Positions 1 through 13,420 of a stretch of 64,000 bases of DNA are shown one piece after another (position 1 is the first letter of the stretch; each line of letters begins with the position of its first letter). Position numbers and translations under genes: made by a program. Source of the DNA: Ashinkailepas kermadecensis (lineage: Eukaryota > Arthropoda > Thecostraca > Neolepadidae); assembly GCA_034440615.1 (NCBI GenBank), contig JAOTOM010004378.1, positions 122,001-186,000 on the forward strand, read 5' to 3'. A model generated the notes under the pieces. That model did no database searches. It saw only the letters and a list, made by a program, of their open reading frames with translations, and was not told the origin of the DNA.

Positions 1-1294
1 TTTGGTTCCAGAACTTTTCTCAAATCATACGCAATGGTAACTTTAATTTGCTTCCTAGGAAATATATTTGCATTCCGCTCCCCAGGTGAGTTATAATCTT
101 TTCCCATTCTTTCCAGTGAGCATTTGTTCTGACACATTTTATTCTCATGCATAGACAAGGTCGGATTTGTGCATTGTAATCCGGCATTTGGTGAGGAATA
201 TTTTGTAGTCATCCAGTATGGAGAATATTTGTATTCAAACCTTATGCATGGTAACTCAACTTGCACCCATTTCAGTGAATTTTGAGCACTTTTCCTTGAT
301 CACAGCAGTTCGTTGTCAAAAGTTAATAACTTAGGAACTTCAACTTCCAGATGAAAAAACAACAAATAATTTTCTGGAAAGGATAATGTTTAGGATCCCC
401 AAAATCTAGGATCAGCCTATTTTTCCCAACATTTACCTACCTACCTACATTGACATACAGCAGTTGTTGAAAACAGTTTTTCCAGGCCAGCTAGACCCAG
501 GGCATGATGCATTCTTCCTTGGTGAATCTTGCATGGATTGTTGATGATACATGCATAATTGAACATTTATGTACAACACCATTGTGATCTAGGAATGCCC
601 TCCTGAAACTTGCAACTCAACTGAAACTCTCCTGCCAATGGGGAGAAGAAGCTATGGAGCACTTAGCGCCCCCTTGACTGTCCTTTCTTCCGCTCTTGAA
701 CGAGGGTGACAACTTGAACATGTAAAATGGATGGTAGAGGGAGCCTACCAATATCAGGAACAAGCCCTTTATTTTGGAGGCACTTGATGGTGAGCCTGCC
801 GGAAATGGCACATTGTTGGGCAGGACGATTATTACAGGGTCATTTAGGATACCCTTTGATGAAGCTAAAGAATAGGTCTTTCAATTAGAATACGTCAAAG
901 TACCCTATATTGCCATACAATATGCAAGATAGCATAGAGAAAGTCGGTAAAATTGGGTGTAAACCAATGGTGAAGGGAAACCTTCAAGCCTGCTACCAAA
1001 GAAACTTCGTGGGGGCAACAGACCAACGCAATCATATTCTGTGCAGATACCTATTGCAGTGCATAACCTGGGTGCCATGTTGCAGTTAGGTGATGTGTGT
1101 CAGGTATATGATTCAGGTTGTGTGTGCATCATGCTGATGTGGATTGAGATATTATGCACTCATTGCTTTGCATATGCATTGACAACCATTCATCTCGTTA
1201 ATCTGTTTGAGTCAATTACTTTATGCACATGCACGTTCATTTATCTGTATATTTATCCTATATATCAACCATTACAGTGCATGACGAATGATAA
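1..1294. other. Unannotated flank, no gene recognised
   Basis: This is AT-leaning sequence with only short open frames (up to 85 codons) and no recognisable domain, RNA gene or repeat. Distal exons or regulatory DNA cannot be excluded without transcript data. Confidence 0.5.
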
Positions 1295-1479
1295 ATAATG
1301 TGAGGTGAAAACAAAGTTATAGCAAAAATAATATATCCAACAGATGTTTTGATGTTGGAGCATCTTCGTTAGTGTGAATAAATACTGATTCCCTTCTTTA
1401 ATTAGACAGATGAAGATGAGTTGACATCAAACTGTCTGTCAAATAAGTTATTTTTGCTATAACTTTGTTTTCACCTCAC

Positions 1480-1484
<5 letters not shown>
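1295..1484. mobile_element. 190-bp MITE with perfect 37-bp terminal inverted repeats
   Basis: The left arm 1295-1331 (starting ATAATGTGAGG) is the exact reverse complement of the right arm 1448-1484 (ending CCTCACATTAT), 37 of 37 bases. About 116 bp lie between them, with no coding capacity. Small size, long perfect inverted repeats and an AT-rich target are the marks of a non-autonomous DNA transposon. A TA target duplication can be read at 1296-1297 and 1482-1483 if the element proper starts ATGTGAGG, which would fit a Tc1/mariner-type mobiliser. The AT-rich flanks leave the exact ends ambiguous. Perfect arms suggest a young copy or ongoing gene conversion. Confidence 0.8.

Positions 1485-1522
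<38 letters not shown>
1483..1522. repeat. (AT)n microsatellite
   Basis: An almost uninterrupted AT dinucleotide run directly abuts the right inverted repeat of the MITE and is followed by degenerate TATA-rich sequence to about 1572. Confidence 0.9.
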
Positions 1523-1524
<2 letters not shown>

Positions 1525-1614
1525 CTTATTATATTATATATATTATATTTTATATGTATATCTATATATATAGTGTGTGGCCAGTGTACACCAAATCATA
1601 TGGCTTATGAGTCT

Positions 1615-1800
1615 GATACCATTGAGTCGGATCTGAATCGATTCAAATTGATGTTTGAGTCGTGAGTTGAATCGGATCTCTGTAGCTCTGAGTCTGAATT
1701 GAGTCGAATCAAATAATTTTGACCTGCTGTGAATCATGAGTTGAATCGGATCTCAAGATCTATGAGTCAAATGTGAGCCGATTCAAAAAATTTGAGTCGA
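1615..1800. repeat. Degenerate tandem motif around GAGTTGAATCGGATCT
   Basis: The motif GAGTYGRATCNGATCT and relatives (TGAGTCGAATCAAAT, TGAGTTGAATCGGATCTC) recur about six times with irregular spacing. It is an old, decayed short tandem repeat with no coding function. Confidence 0.5.
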
Positions 1801-3106
1801 GCACAAGTCTGACTACAACATTAATGCAGAGACGGGATATGCATTAAGAACACAATTGTGCTACCCAAGAATTATAGGGTGTTTTGCATCTTTGTTAAAA
1901 ACCAACAAAAGGAGCCATTAAGGGCACTGTACGAACGAGGGCAAGAGGCTGTCTATGGGCGTCCGTGCTGCAGGCACAGGATCGGCCACCATACTGCACA
2001 GCCACCATAGGTCTAACAGACTGCCGCCATCCCATGGAACACATTTTCCACTAAAAATTAGTGAGGTTTAGCGAGTCAGTTTTTAAGCAGGTGAAGGGGG
2101 TGGCCATGGGGAACCGGTGCTCGGCCCTCCCCCCCCCCCCCATTGTAATCGCTTCCGTGCATGCTCTTTTAAAGGAAAATGGCTACAGAAAGTGTCCTTG
2201 AATCCCGCGGTGTACTTGTGTTCCATTCAGCATATACTTTGCATCTGGGCGCATGGAATGAATACCTTAGTGGAGTTTTACAACCAGATCAAGAAGCAGC
2301 ATCCGAGATTTCATTCAGTATCAGGTTTCCCAACTCATCAGGTAATCTCATCAGCTTGGATAGGGGTACTAAAACTAAAAGTAAACTGATTAATCAGCTC
2401 CAGAGAAACGTCAGAGTCCATGGGGTACCAAAGTATGCCACACCTGCAAAAACGGTGCGATGAGAAATGCACTGAGAAAGCTGTTACAACATTTAATGTA
2501 AACATACCCAGGTGAATTTTACACCAGAAAAACTAAACGACCAGTAAAACGGCCGTAATTCTACTATTATGGAGCACTGGCGGATCCAGGAGGAAACTGG
2601 GAGTGTATCAACCGCCTCCAATGGAGATGTGGCGCACACTCCCCGATCCCTCCAAAGGTGTGGAACTATAACGTACTAGGTATAGGGGGACTGGGTGCTT
2701 TCCAGCCCTCAGCAGGCGATACGAGCATCCACAGTTCTGCAGGAGGAACAGGGCACCCACCGGACCCACCGGCGGAGACTAGCCCATCACCACACGTGCT
2801 GGCGGCACCACTCACCGACGGTGCTGGCTGGTCGCTGAGGCGAGGTGACCTCGTCAAGGCTGCCCTGTGATCCCGTCTTGTCGGCGGCAGTTGGCGTCAG
2901 GTCGGCACTACCCAGGCCCGGACTACGGTCCGACCGCATCGTCCCCTGGTGACCAGGCAGCGCGTCAGACGGACGGCCGACCGGCGAGCACGGACCGCCG
3001 ATAACGGGCACGGTCAAGGCCGGGCCGCCGGCCGCCAGCCGCCGCGTCACGCCACGCCTACGACGCAGCACACAATACCGACGCTGACACCGGCTCGGCT
3101 ATCTCA
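1801..3106. other. Unannotated stretch, no gene recognised
   Basis: No domain is recognisable. A run of 13 C lies at 2129-2141. The second half (from about 2660) becomes GC-rich and leads into the CAGA microsatellite. Overlapping open frames of 60-95 codons on both strands look like chance openings in GC-rich DNA. Confidence 0.5.
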
Positions 3107-3271
3107 CACTCACACATACAGACACAGACAGACAGACACAGACAGACAGACACAGACAGACAGACACAGACAGACAGACACAGACAGATAGACACAGACA
3201 GACAGACAGACACAGACAGACAGACAGACACAGACAGACAGACACAGACAGACAGACACCGACAGACAGAC

Positions 3272-3338
<67 letters not shown>

Positions 3339-5297
3339 CAGACAGACAGACACCGACAGACAGACACAGACAGACAGACAGACACCGACAGACAGACAGA
3401 CAGACAGACAGACACATACAGACACAGACAGACAGACAGACACATACAGACAGACAGACACAGACAGACACCGACAGACAGACACAGACAGACAGACAGA
3501 CACAGACAGACAGACACCGACAGACAGACACAGACAGACAGACAGACACCGACAGACAGACAGACAGACAGACACATACAGACACAGACAGACAGACAGA
3601 CACATACAGACAGACAGACACAGACAGACAGACAGACACAGACAGACAGACACCGACAGACAGACACAGACAGACAGACAGACATACACATACAGACATA
3701 CAGACAGACAGACACAGACACAGACAGACAGATACAGACATACAGACATACACAGACAGACATACACATACATACATATACAGACACAGACAGACAGACA
3801 GACACAGACAGACAGACACCGACAGACAGACATACACAGACAAATACATACACAGACAGACATACATACACATACATACAGACATACAGACACAGACATA
3901 CAGACACAGACAGACAGACACAGACAGACAGACATACACAGACAGACATATACAGACAGACAGACACAGACAGACATACAGACACAGACAGACATATACA
4001 GACAGACAGACACAGACACAGACAGACACAGACAGACAGACACACACATACAGAGACACAGACAGACAGACAGACACACACAGACATACACATATACAGA
4101 CAGACAGACACAGACAGACATACATACACATACACACATACACAGACAGACAGACATACACAGACAGACAGACAGACACAGACAGAGACAGACACAGACA
4201 GACAGACACATACAGACAGACACAGACAGACAGACATACATACACAGACAGACAGGCAGACATACACAGACAGACAGACAGACACAGACAGACAGGCATA
4301 CAGACAGACACAGCCATACATACAGACAGACACAGACATACAGACAGACAGACATACATACACAGACAGACATATACAGACAGACAGACACAGACACAGA
4401 CAGACAGACACAGATAGACAGACATACACAGACAGACATACACAGACAGACAGACATACACAGACAGACATATACAGACAGACAGACACAGACACAGACA
4501 GACAGATACAGACAGACACAGACATACATATACAGACAGACAGACACAGACAGACATATACAGACAGACAGACACAGACAGACTGACACAGACAGACAGA
4601 CACAGACAGACAGACACAGACAGACAGACACAGACATACAGACACAGACAGACAGACACAGATAGACAGACAGACACAGACAGACAGACACAGACAGACA
4701 GACACAGACAGACAGACACAGACAGACAGACACAGACAGACACAGACAGACACAGACAGACAGACAGACACAGACATACATATACAGACAGACAGACACA
4801 GACACAGACAGACAGACACAGACACAGACAGACAGACACAGACAGACAGACAGACAGACACAGACAGAGACACAGACATACATACAGACACACACAGACA
4901 TACACAGACAGACAGACACAGACAGACAGACACAGACATACATACACATACAGACATACACATACAGACAGACATACACAGACAGACAGACATACACAGA
5001 CAGACAGAGAGACACAGACAGACAGACAGACACAGACAGACAGACATACACAGACAGACATACATACAGACACAGACATACATACAGACAGACACAGACA
5101 GACAGACATACATACACAGACAGACAGACAGACATACACAGACAGACATACACATACAGACAGACACAGACAGACAGACAGACAGACACAGACAGACAGA
5201 CAGACAGACACAGACAGAAAGACAGACACAGACAGACATACATACATATACATACAGACAGACAGACATACAGACAGACACAGACAGACAGACAGAC

Positions 5298-5336
<39 letters not shown>

Positions 5337-5467
5337 CATACAGACAGACAGACACAGACAGACAGACAGACAGACACAGACAGACAGACAGACAGACACA
5401 GACAGACAGACAGGCAGACACAGACAGACAGACAGACATAGACAGACAGACAGACATACATACAGAC

Positions 5468-5502
<35 letters not shown>

Positions 5503-5783
5503 TACAGACAGACAGACAGACAGACAGACACAGACACAGACAGATACAGACAGACAGACACAGACAGACAGACAGACACAGACAGACAGACAGACACAGA
5601 CAGATGCATACAGCCAGACACATACAGATACATACAGACAGACACATACAGACAGACACACACACAGACAGACACACACACAGACAGACACAGACAGACA
5701 TGCACAGACAGACAGACACAGACAGACAGACAGACAGTCAGTCAGTCAGACAGACAGACAGACAGACAGACACAGAGACACTC

Positions 5784-5860
<77 letters not shown>

Positions 5861-5930
5861 GCCAGACAGACAGACAAACAGACAGAGACAGACACAGACA
5901 GATAGACAGACAGACACATACAGACAGACT
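3107..5930. repeat. 2.8-kb (CAGA)n microsatellite with CACAGA and CATA variants
   Basis: Essentially the whole interval is built from CAGA tetramers, interrupted by CACAGA, CATACA and occasional CACCGA steps. The complementary strand (TCTG)n contains no stop codon in any frame. It therefore gives three overlapping open frames of nearly 870 codons made only of Ser, Val, Cys, Leu, Tyr and Met. These are compositional artefacts, not genes. The purest (CAGA)n tracts are near 3275-3335 and 5785-5860. Confidence 0.97.
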
Positions 5931-7489
5931 TGCGCCTCTGCAGCTGGCGGCTGTTCGGCAGCTAGTAGGTGGTGATAGTTCTATATTTTTTGCTGATTTA
6001 TCGGTTGCTTGTGCTGATGATGAAATTAATGCGATGTTTCCTAGTTTTGGGATAAACCTACGAAACGGCAAGGGACAGCCGGGGGTCGCTGTCAAGCGCT
6101 CGGAACCCGAACGCCCCCAAAATAGGTGGTCATGTTGTTTTCAAAAACATAGAATGGACGCTTCTTGTGAGAGACATCACGTTTTTTCCGCTCGAGGAGA
6201 GAAATGTTGGCTTGAAAAAGTCCACAAAATGCCAGGTGTCAAGTCAGATTTCGATGAATTATATATAAAAAAATCTGATACAACGATCGACCTTTCCAGT
6301 CCACTAACTGTCAATGGGACGGACTGAGTTAGCCCCAGTCCGCTTACTCTGCTGTCTGTCCCAGTTCACTCACTCTCAATGGGACGGACACTGTCGGTCA
6401 TTCGGGCACAGCGATCGAACTTTCCGGCCCGCGAACTCTCAATAGAACGGACACTGACGGTCATTCGGGTACAACGATCGGCCTTCAGTCGACCCTCCAA
6501 GATACCCGTCAATTAACTGCTTGTGCTTACGGCACAAAAATGGAAAGCATGACTGGCCCTGCCGCACCAGCCCCCCCCCACAAGGTCCCTTTCCAGCCGA
6601 CCACCAGTGCGATGTTTTCCTCATCCTTAATGACTGAGAGCACAGGACACGCTACCTGAGCCCAGATTTGTGGTCGGGTGCCGACATGGCAACACATTCC
6701 ACATAAAATACTCTGTGCCAAGACGTCTGCTTCTGCGTCAACCAAAAACTCAACAACAGGTGTGGCGCAGATGTGGCAATGAAGCGACAACAGCAGGCCG
6801 ATGATCGACCAGCAGGATCGCGAACCATAATCTACATCCGTCAACTCCCACCATGCCCTGCTCTGCCATCCAGTCTGCTCGTCTTCAACAGCACATTCAT
6901 TTAGGCTGTCGTAAAGCAGGCGCCTATCACTGCTAACAATTATCTGGTATTCACGTTCTCTGATTTACACCACAATCATCGTATTCTCTCTCTCTCGAAT
7001 TGGTCGCACTTTTCAGAGATGTCACTTATGCACTTTTGAAGCGGGACATTCCCTCACGCAAAGGGCTGTGGTTCATGTTTCTTTCGGTGACCCGATCCTA
7101 TTCCCTCGATAGTTCTTGGCCTTTACGAGTAGGAAAACACGGGCTCACCTTGCATCACATCTAGCAGGTTAAAATAATGAACCGAGTGAAAGCTTAATTG
7201 CTCTTTCCAATATTTGGATGAAGTTTCGCCTCGGTCGCCACCAATTACGAAGAGACGGTAGATAGGCTAAACTCTTCACACCTGTCCGTTATTCAGCATA
7301 AGTAACTGATCTTGTGCTGGCTGGATCGCTTTACAGTTTTAATACCAGTGGATTGAGTGGTGGATTCTCCGGATGGCAATTCACCCGACGCACCTCTGTG
7401 GAGTATTCTTGTGATCAAGCTGCCGCCAAACATTTACATGTGAGCAACAGATCAGTCGCATGGAAAGTTGTAATGAACAGCTGCGGCGA
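5931..7489. other. Unannotated stretch with a short ~85-bp repeat
   Basis: A motif containing CAATGGGACGGAC and GGTCATTCGGG recurs two to three times between about 6285 and 6485. Apart from that no domain, RNA or mobile element is recognised. A plus-strand frame at 6034-6327 (97 codons) has no recognisable similarity. Confidence 0.45.
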
Positions 7490-7715
7490 CGTACGGTGGC
7501 CGGGACTGTCCTGACACGTGGCCCAGGGACTGTTCTGACGAGTGTTACAGTGGCCGGGACTGTTCTGACGCGTGGTACGGTCGCCGGGACTGTTCTGACG
7601 CGTGGTACGGTCGCCGGGACTGTTCTGACGCGCGGTATGGTGGCCGGGACTGTCCTGACGCGTGGCTCGGGGACTGTCCCGACGAGTGACCTGAGGACTG
7701 TCCTGACGCGTGGCC
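7490..7715. repeat. Minisatellite, 30-bp unit
   Basis: About seven copies of a unit containing GGGACTGTTCTGACGCGTGG. The period is a multiple of three, so several frames stay open across it. No gene is implied. Confidence 0.85.
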
Positions 7716-8208
7716 CGGATCCATCCAACAATGGGCGCGCAGCCAGGCGGCTACCACCGGTAGCTGTGGTCTTCCCACGTCCGACCGCGCCGGGCCAGCC
7801 ATCGACCCACGCGTCCCCTCAGGCCATCGACCCGACTGACAGGCCATCCGGCACCGCACAATGGCTCACGGCCCTATCGGAGCTGGTAAGCTGAGTCTCG
7901 GGCTGAGGTCGCGCTACTTCCACCCCGAAATTCGAGCAGCGAAGCTACGCTTCCGCAGACACAAGGGGATATGTGTGGTATTCATAGTTGAAAAATATGG
8001 CACACATGTGGTATTTGTGACCCACAGACGAAATAAGTTGAGTAAGCAAGATGCAGCGCCAATTAATGAATATTTGTTCTACTTCGAATCAAAACTGAAA
8101 CCGGTTGTTAGCTTACCTTTACTACTTTATTCAACATTGAACGCTGTAACGCAATATACAACTAACATTCTTGAGAGCACACTGTTCTGGATAACGAAAT
8201 TACACCGT
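7716..8208. other. Unannotated spacer with a short open frame
   Basis: A plus-strand frame from 7861 is open for 148 codons, but its last third runs into the neighbouring SINE and it has no recognisable domain. I do not call a gene here. Confidence 0.4.
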
Positions 8209-8368
8209 TGGTTGGTTATTTGTTTTACGACACGTCGACCGTTGAGTCATGTAGCGTCGCCAATCTCTCACGCCGATTGGTCGCGGGCGAAGAGTAGCGA
8301 CAAGTGAGACTCGAACCCACAACCTTTCGATTGTGAGACGAGCATCTTACCCATAGACCACTCGTCCC
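8209..8368 (-). mobile_element. tRNA-derived SINE, copy 1
   Basis: Read on the minus strand, the element starts with a tRNA-like head: A box TGGTCTATGGGTAAGATG and B box GGTTCGAGTCTCAC. A tRNA-unrelated body and an AACCAACCA tail follow. It is flanked by the 14-bp direct repeat CGAAATTACACCGT (8195-8208 and 8369-8382), the target duplication of LINE-mediated insertion. The acceptor stem pairs poorly, so it is not a working tRNA gene. The anticodon arm is closest to a tRNA-Val-like sequence, a weak guess. Confidence 0.9.
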
Positions 8369-8382
8369 CGAAATTACACCGT

Positions 8383-8685
8383 GCAGTTGTTTATCCAGCC
8401 AAGTGATGTTGCCCTAACGACCATAGAACTTCTACCTGGTGACCTGCCCATCGTCCTGCTCCACACATTCTGTCGCAATCCATCCGCCTAAGGCTGACCT
8501 GACCCAACCCGACCTGTTTGGCTCTGGGCTGGGTGAAAGGCAGTGTCTGCGGCCTAATCAGTTGCCGGGCGCCGTGGCCGGCGTGGCCCCGCGGCACAAC
8601 ACTCAACAAGGCAGAGGTCAGTCGTCACTTTCACTGGCAAAGTCCGAGTGTGAACAGATGGCGCGACCACTACACTGCTCCGACC
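8383..8685. other. Spacer, nothing recognised
   Basis: Short GC-rich spacer between the SINE and the 41-bp minisatellite. No features seen. Confidence 0.5.
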
Positions 8686-9235
8686 AGCCCACCACCTGAC
8701 CACATCATCAGGCTACTGCCCTGACCAGTCCACCACCTGACCACGTCATCAGACTCCTGCCCCGACCACTCCACCACCCGACCACGTCATCAGACTCCTG
8801 CCCCGATCACTCCACCACCTGACAACGTCATCAGACTCCTGCCCCTACCACTCCACCACCTGACCACGTCATTAGACTCCTGCCCCGACCACTCCACCAC
8901 ATGACCACGTCATCAGATTCCTGCCCCGACCACGTCAGACTCCTGCCCCGACCACTCCACCACCTGACCACGTCATCAGACTCCTACCCCGACCAGTCCA
9001 CCACATGACCACGTCATCAGACTCCTGCCCCGAAGTGACCACGTCATCAGACTACTGCCCCGACCACTTCACCACCTGACCACGTCATCAGACTCCTGCC
9101 ACGACCACTCCACCACCTGACCACGTCATCAGACTCCTGCCCCGACCACTCCACCACCTGACCACGTCATCAGACTCCTGCCCCGACCATTCCACCACCT
9201 GGCCACGTCATCAGACTCCTGCCCCGACCCGCCCA
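8686..9235. repeat. Minisatellite, ~41-bp unit
   Basis: About 13 copies of a unit containing CCACCTGACCACGTCATC and AGACTCCTGCCCCGACCACT, with a few shortened copies (near 8930 and 9035). Confidence 0.93.
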
Positions 9236-10761
9236 CGACCTCACGACGTCAACTGACACAACCTGGTGATGCCATCAGGTTGCTGCTTAGAGCTCAGAGT
9301 CGTGCTAAAACAACAATCAAGAAATTGAGTGCCCAGTACAATGCAGAATGATATTCGTTATGAAGTGGAAGGATGGTAGCAGAGGTAAGGTACAACAATG
9401 ACACGCAGAACACGAAAGGATGTCATCAGTGGAGAGAGGAAGAACGGTAGGACAGGAGTGGAAGGATGACGTGAATGGTGAGGAAGAATGACCGGATAGG
9501 AGTGGGCGTACTTCATATTTCAGTAGTTGGATGGAGTGGGGGAGCTGCACCCGCCGACAGGCCGTGTTTCAGTCACATCGCGGCTATGCAGCAAGGTCAC
9601 GTCGTGACTGACTACGCCAATACACAGATGCATACTCTTGTTGGTGCACACTGCACTGCAGAGCCGTGCGACTGCAGCGGAGCCTGCAGTCGGCCGGATA
9701 GGTGTGCGCTGGCCGTGTTAACGCAGCCGAGGCGTGTCAACCCCGTACGGCCTCACAAAGGACAGCGCCGCCCGAGCGGCGGAAACTGCAGCGGCGCCGA
9801 CGCGCGACGTTACGGCACAGTTATGATGGGCTGCGTTTACTGACGACGGCCGGACCGGGCTGTCAAGGCCGGCACCGGTACACCGAGTTACTGTAGCCAG
9901 GTGGTCTGTCACCGCACACTGTGCCACCGCTGCGGCAGTGTCGCTGCCGCACAGTTCGGCGGTTGTGTCGGCCGGCCAAGAGAGCCGCTCACGCCCACGC
10001 ACTGGCCGAGGCATACCGCGACGTCAGTCATAACTGGTAAGGCGTACAAGTGCAAGTGGTTCGTGCTTGGCGCGGCGGTCGTGCCGACCGGGTGCAGTTT
10101 TGTGCACGTCCGGTCAGGGTCGGACGGCATCGGGCAGCGCTGGTCAGGATATGGACCAGGACGAGGGTGGAGACATTGACCGGGACCGACGCACCGCAAT
10201 AGCTTGTCCACCGGTCGGCCCCATACTTCTGCAGCACGCTACTGTCAGCGGTGGGTCGTCGGCTGTTCTGGCCGCTTCCGCCGGCGGTGGGCTGTGGGCT
10301 GTTCCGGCCGTTTCCATCGTCCGTGAGCCGTGGACTGTTCCAGCCGTTTCTGCATGCTGTGAGCTATGCTAGATATGAGGACGGCGAACCACGTAGCGCG
10401 CCACCATGACTGTCTTATTGTCTAGTTTTGGAGACACATTGCCCTGTCCCATGTTGCCTTGGCTCCCATCAAGCCCTACCCAACCATACTATGCTCATAT
10501 TTAGCACGGAACCATCGGAGAAAATAACACGTCCCATTTATTTAGAGTCCAGGCTAATGCAGCATGGTTCCCTGCAGTCAATTTTGCACAAGGTCCGTGA
10601 CGTGAACTGAGCAACACCTGAGCATCCATTTCTTTCCATCCTCAGTTCACCGATCTATCATTGTCTTGACCCGGTAGCTGACACCATGAGACCACACCCC
10701 AGCGTATTGGCATACAAACACCGAGGCTGCCCTCCGCACGCACCTCGTCTGAATGCGCACC
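9236..10761. other. Unannotated GC-rich stretch
   Basis: Numerous overlapping open frames of 60-120 codons occur on both strands between 9475 and 10380. None has a recognisable domain, and GC-rich composition explains their number. No RNA gene or mobile element is seen. Confidence 0.45.
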
Positions 10762-11488
10762 GGGTCCGTGTCGAGGACGCCTGGGAGCTGAACACTAACA
10801 CAGAGCATGGTGCGTGTCGAGGACACCTGGGAGCTAAACACTAACACAGAGCATGGTACGTGTCGAGGACGCCTGGGAGCTGAACACTAACACAGAGCCG
10901 GATCCGTGTCGAGGACGCCTGGGAGCTGAACACTAACCAGAGCATGGTACGTGTCGAGGACGCCTGGGAGCTGAACACTAACACAGAGCAGGGCCCGTGT
11001 CGAGGACAACTGGGAGTGAAAACTAACACAGAGCCGGGCCCGTGTCGAGGACGCCTGGGAGCTGAACACTAGCACAGAGCATGGTGCGTGTCGAGGACAC
11101 CTGGGAGCTAAACACTAACACAGAGCATGGCCCGTGTCGAGGACGCCTGGGAGCTGAACACTAACACAGAGCATGGTACGTGTCGAGGACGCCTAGGAGC
11201 TGAACACTAACACAGAGCATGGTACGTGTCGAGGACGCCTGGGAGCTGAACACTAACACAGAGCCGGATCCGTGTCGAGGACGCCTGGGAGCTGAACACT
11301 AACACAGAGCCGGATCCGTGTCGAGGACGACTGGGAGCTGAACACTAACACAGAGCCGGGCCCGTGTCGAGGACGCCTGGGAGCTGAACACTAACACAGA
11401 GCCGGGCCCGTGTCGAGGACGCCTGGAAGCTGAACACTAACACAGAGCCGGATCCGTGTCGAGGACGCCTGGGAGCTGAACACCAACA
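10762..11488. repeat. Minisatellite, ~46-bp unit
   Basis: About 16 copies of a unit containing CGTGTCGAGGACGCCTGGGA and GCTGAACACTAACACAGAGC. Unit-specific variants (GGATC, GGGCC or TGGTA before CGTGTCG) alternate along the array, as expected from unequal exchange. Confidence 0.95.
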
Positions 11489-13420
11489 TGGAATCGGACC
11501 GTTCAATTTGTGTTCCAGGAGCGCTGTCAATGAACAAACTGTTCGCGAATGGAGATGGAAAGGATGCAACGGCAATTATTTTGTCATCCACTGCCAGACC
11601 AAGTCTCCTGCCAGCGGTTATCCCATCCCAGTCGACGACAACGGCAGACCATCTTCGCGACGCCCGCATAGTTTTGCGACCACGTCACAATTCTAACTAT
11701 CCGTGGACTTGCCAGTGTCGACCGTCACTCCCGAACTGCACACCGCCGAACCGACAAGTCACCGTGGATAGGGCAGGCGAGGCTTGGGCGGTGGTGCGGC
11801 TCGCGGTGGGCGGACGCCGGCCAGGCCTGTCCCACCGGCACGGCACGGCTCAAGCCGCTGGCCTTCAGTCGCCGCCAGCTGGACCCGGCTGCAGTCCAGC
11901 CAGACAATCCGATTCCGTGGCAGCGCCAGCTCGAGCGGTCACCGCGGCCACTGATCGCAACAGCGCCCCACGAGCCGAGTCGACCTGGTCCGGCCGAGCC
12001 GGGCCGGACCGGGCCGAGCCGGACCGGACCGGGCCGAGCCGCACATGCCGTCCGCCCACGCTCATCTCGCGGCCCAACAAACAGGGGCGCGCCGTCGCCG
12101 CCGCACCGCCTGTCGAGCGCCACAGCAGGGTAGGCGAGCCGGCCGGCAGGCCGTACCATCTGAGTCATTAGCCGGCGTCCAGGTCACGTCGTTCACACCG
12201 GCACCGGCACACGGAACGAGACATACACAGCCGGCCACCAGCCTATATACACCAGATACCAGACCAGACCACACATACACGGCCGACCACCAGCCAGTCG
12301 CACCGACAGTGGCTCCGCTCATCCCCACCATACCACGGCCAGGCTTCCAATGTTCTCAGACGTAGAGGTTTGTTCTTACAAATGTTTATGCGATAACGTC
12401 AATATTTTAATTCCATGAAAAATATAAGCAAAAGGCTTGAAAATCCAACACTGCCGCAAATATGCCTGAACAACAAATATACAGTTGTTGCTTCAGAATT
12501 GTCGTCACCAGGTAACTCGCAAAAGCCTTGGTACCAATCTAGTGAAGGACAATCGAGTCTGGTTGCCTCGCTTCTAAGTAGCTCGTTCCTGCGGAGGGCT
12601 GACATACCTTCGGCACGATCATATCGCACCTGCAGCGCGAGTGCTATAATGTATTGGAAGAAAACAGGGTGGGGACGTTTAGTCCAGGATACCCCTGGCA
12701 ATCTTTGCATTTAATTCAAATTTAGTTTACAATAGTTTTGATCCACCCCCAAGCTGCATGCGTGCAGCATTCCATAAAGAAAATTCAACTTACCGTTTTC
12801 AATTTTACAAATACATATTTTTCACTTCCCTTTAACTGTGTGATGATCAAGACCCACATGGCTTACGGGTCTTGATTATCCTCTCCTCCACAGCGACGTC
12901 AGTCACTGTTTCCAAAGCAGAGGTCGAGTCCGTCACAACACTAACTTTGGACGCCGCCATCACTGTCTCTGACTTCATCCTCTACGCACCTCGCACAACT
13001 TTGTGCATCCCCGGCCCCGCTACCCAGCCCATTGTCCAGTCTCTGTCCCCATCCCATTCCCGGTCCGATTCTCCGGTTCCGTCACTTTGGGTGCTGACGT
13101 TCTCCAATTGCGCTTTCCTTTGTACGCTATTAATACCAGTTTCCTGCTTCAGATCCCCGCTCTACGGCAGTTTTTCTGTTCATTTATTCGATATCAGCAT
13201 AACGTCGCCGTAATACGTCTGACAAAACGGTGCGGGTGCATACCAACTTCACAACTGCTCAAACCAAGCTCGAGTCATGTCACAGAACAGGTAACAGATA
13301 TGCATGTAGTATCTGTTTAAGAGGGGGTAGATGGGCACCTTAACGGTTTGGGAAACGCTGGATTGTGCCTACAACATTTCAAAAGGAAAAAGCTAAAGGT
13401 ACAATGTTGAACACTATGAA
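11489..13420. other. Unannotated stretch, no gene recognised
   Basis: It includes a short GGCCGAGCCGGACC-type GC repeat near 11992-12042. Plus-strand frames at 11488-12171 (227 codons) and 12045-12365 have strongly biased GC-rich composition and no recognisable domain. From 12366 the sequence becomes AT-richer, again without identifiable features. Confidence 0.4.

Noticed and set aside
3058..5719. Three overlapping minus-strand open frames of nearly 870 codons
   Set aside because: They are translations of a (TCTG)n microsatellite, which has no stop codon in any frame. Their composition is limited to a few residues and all three frames are equally open.
8209..8368. Functional tRNA gene on the minus strand
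   Set aside because: A and B boxes are present, but the acceptor stem does not pair well, the sequence continues into a SINE body and tail, and several dispersed copies have target duplications.
11488..12171. 227-codon plus-strand frame
   Set aside because: There is no domain, the composition is strongly GC-driven, and an equally long frame overlaps on the other strand.
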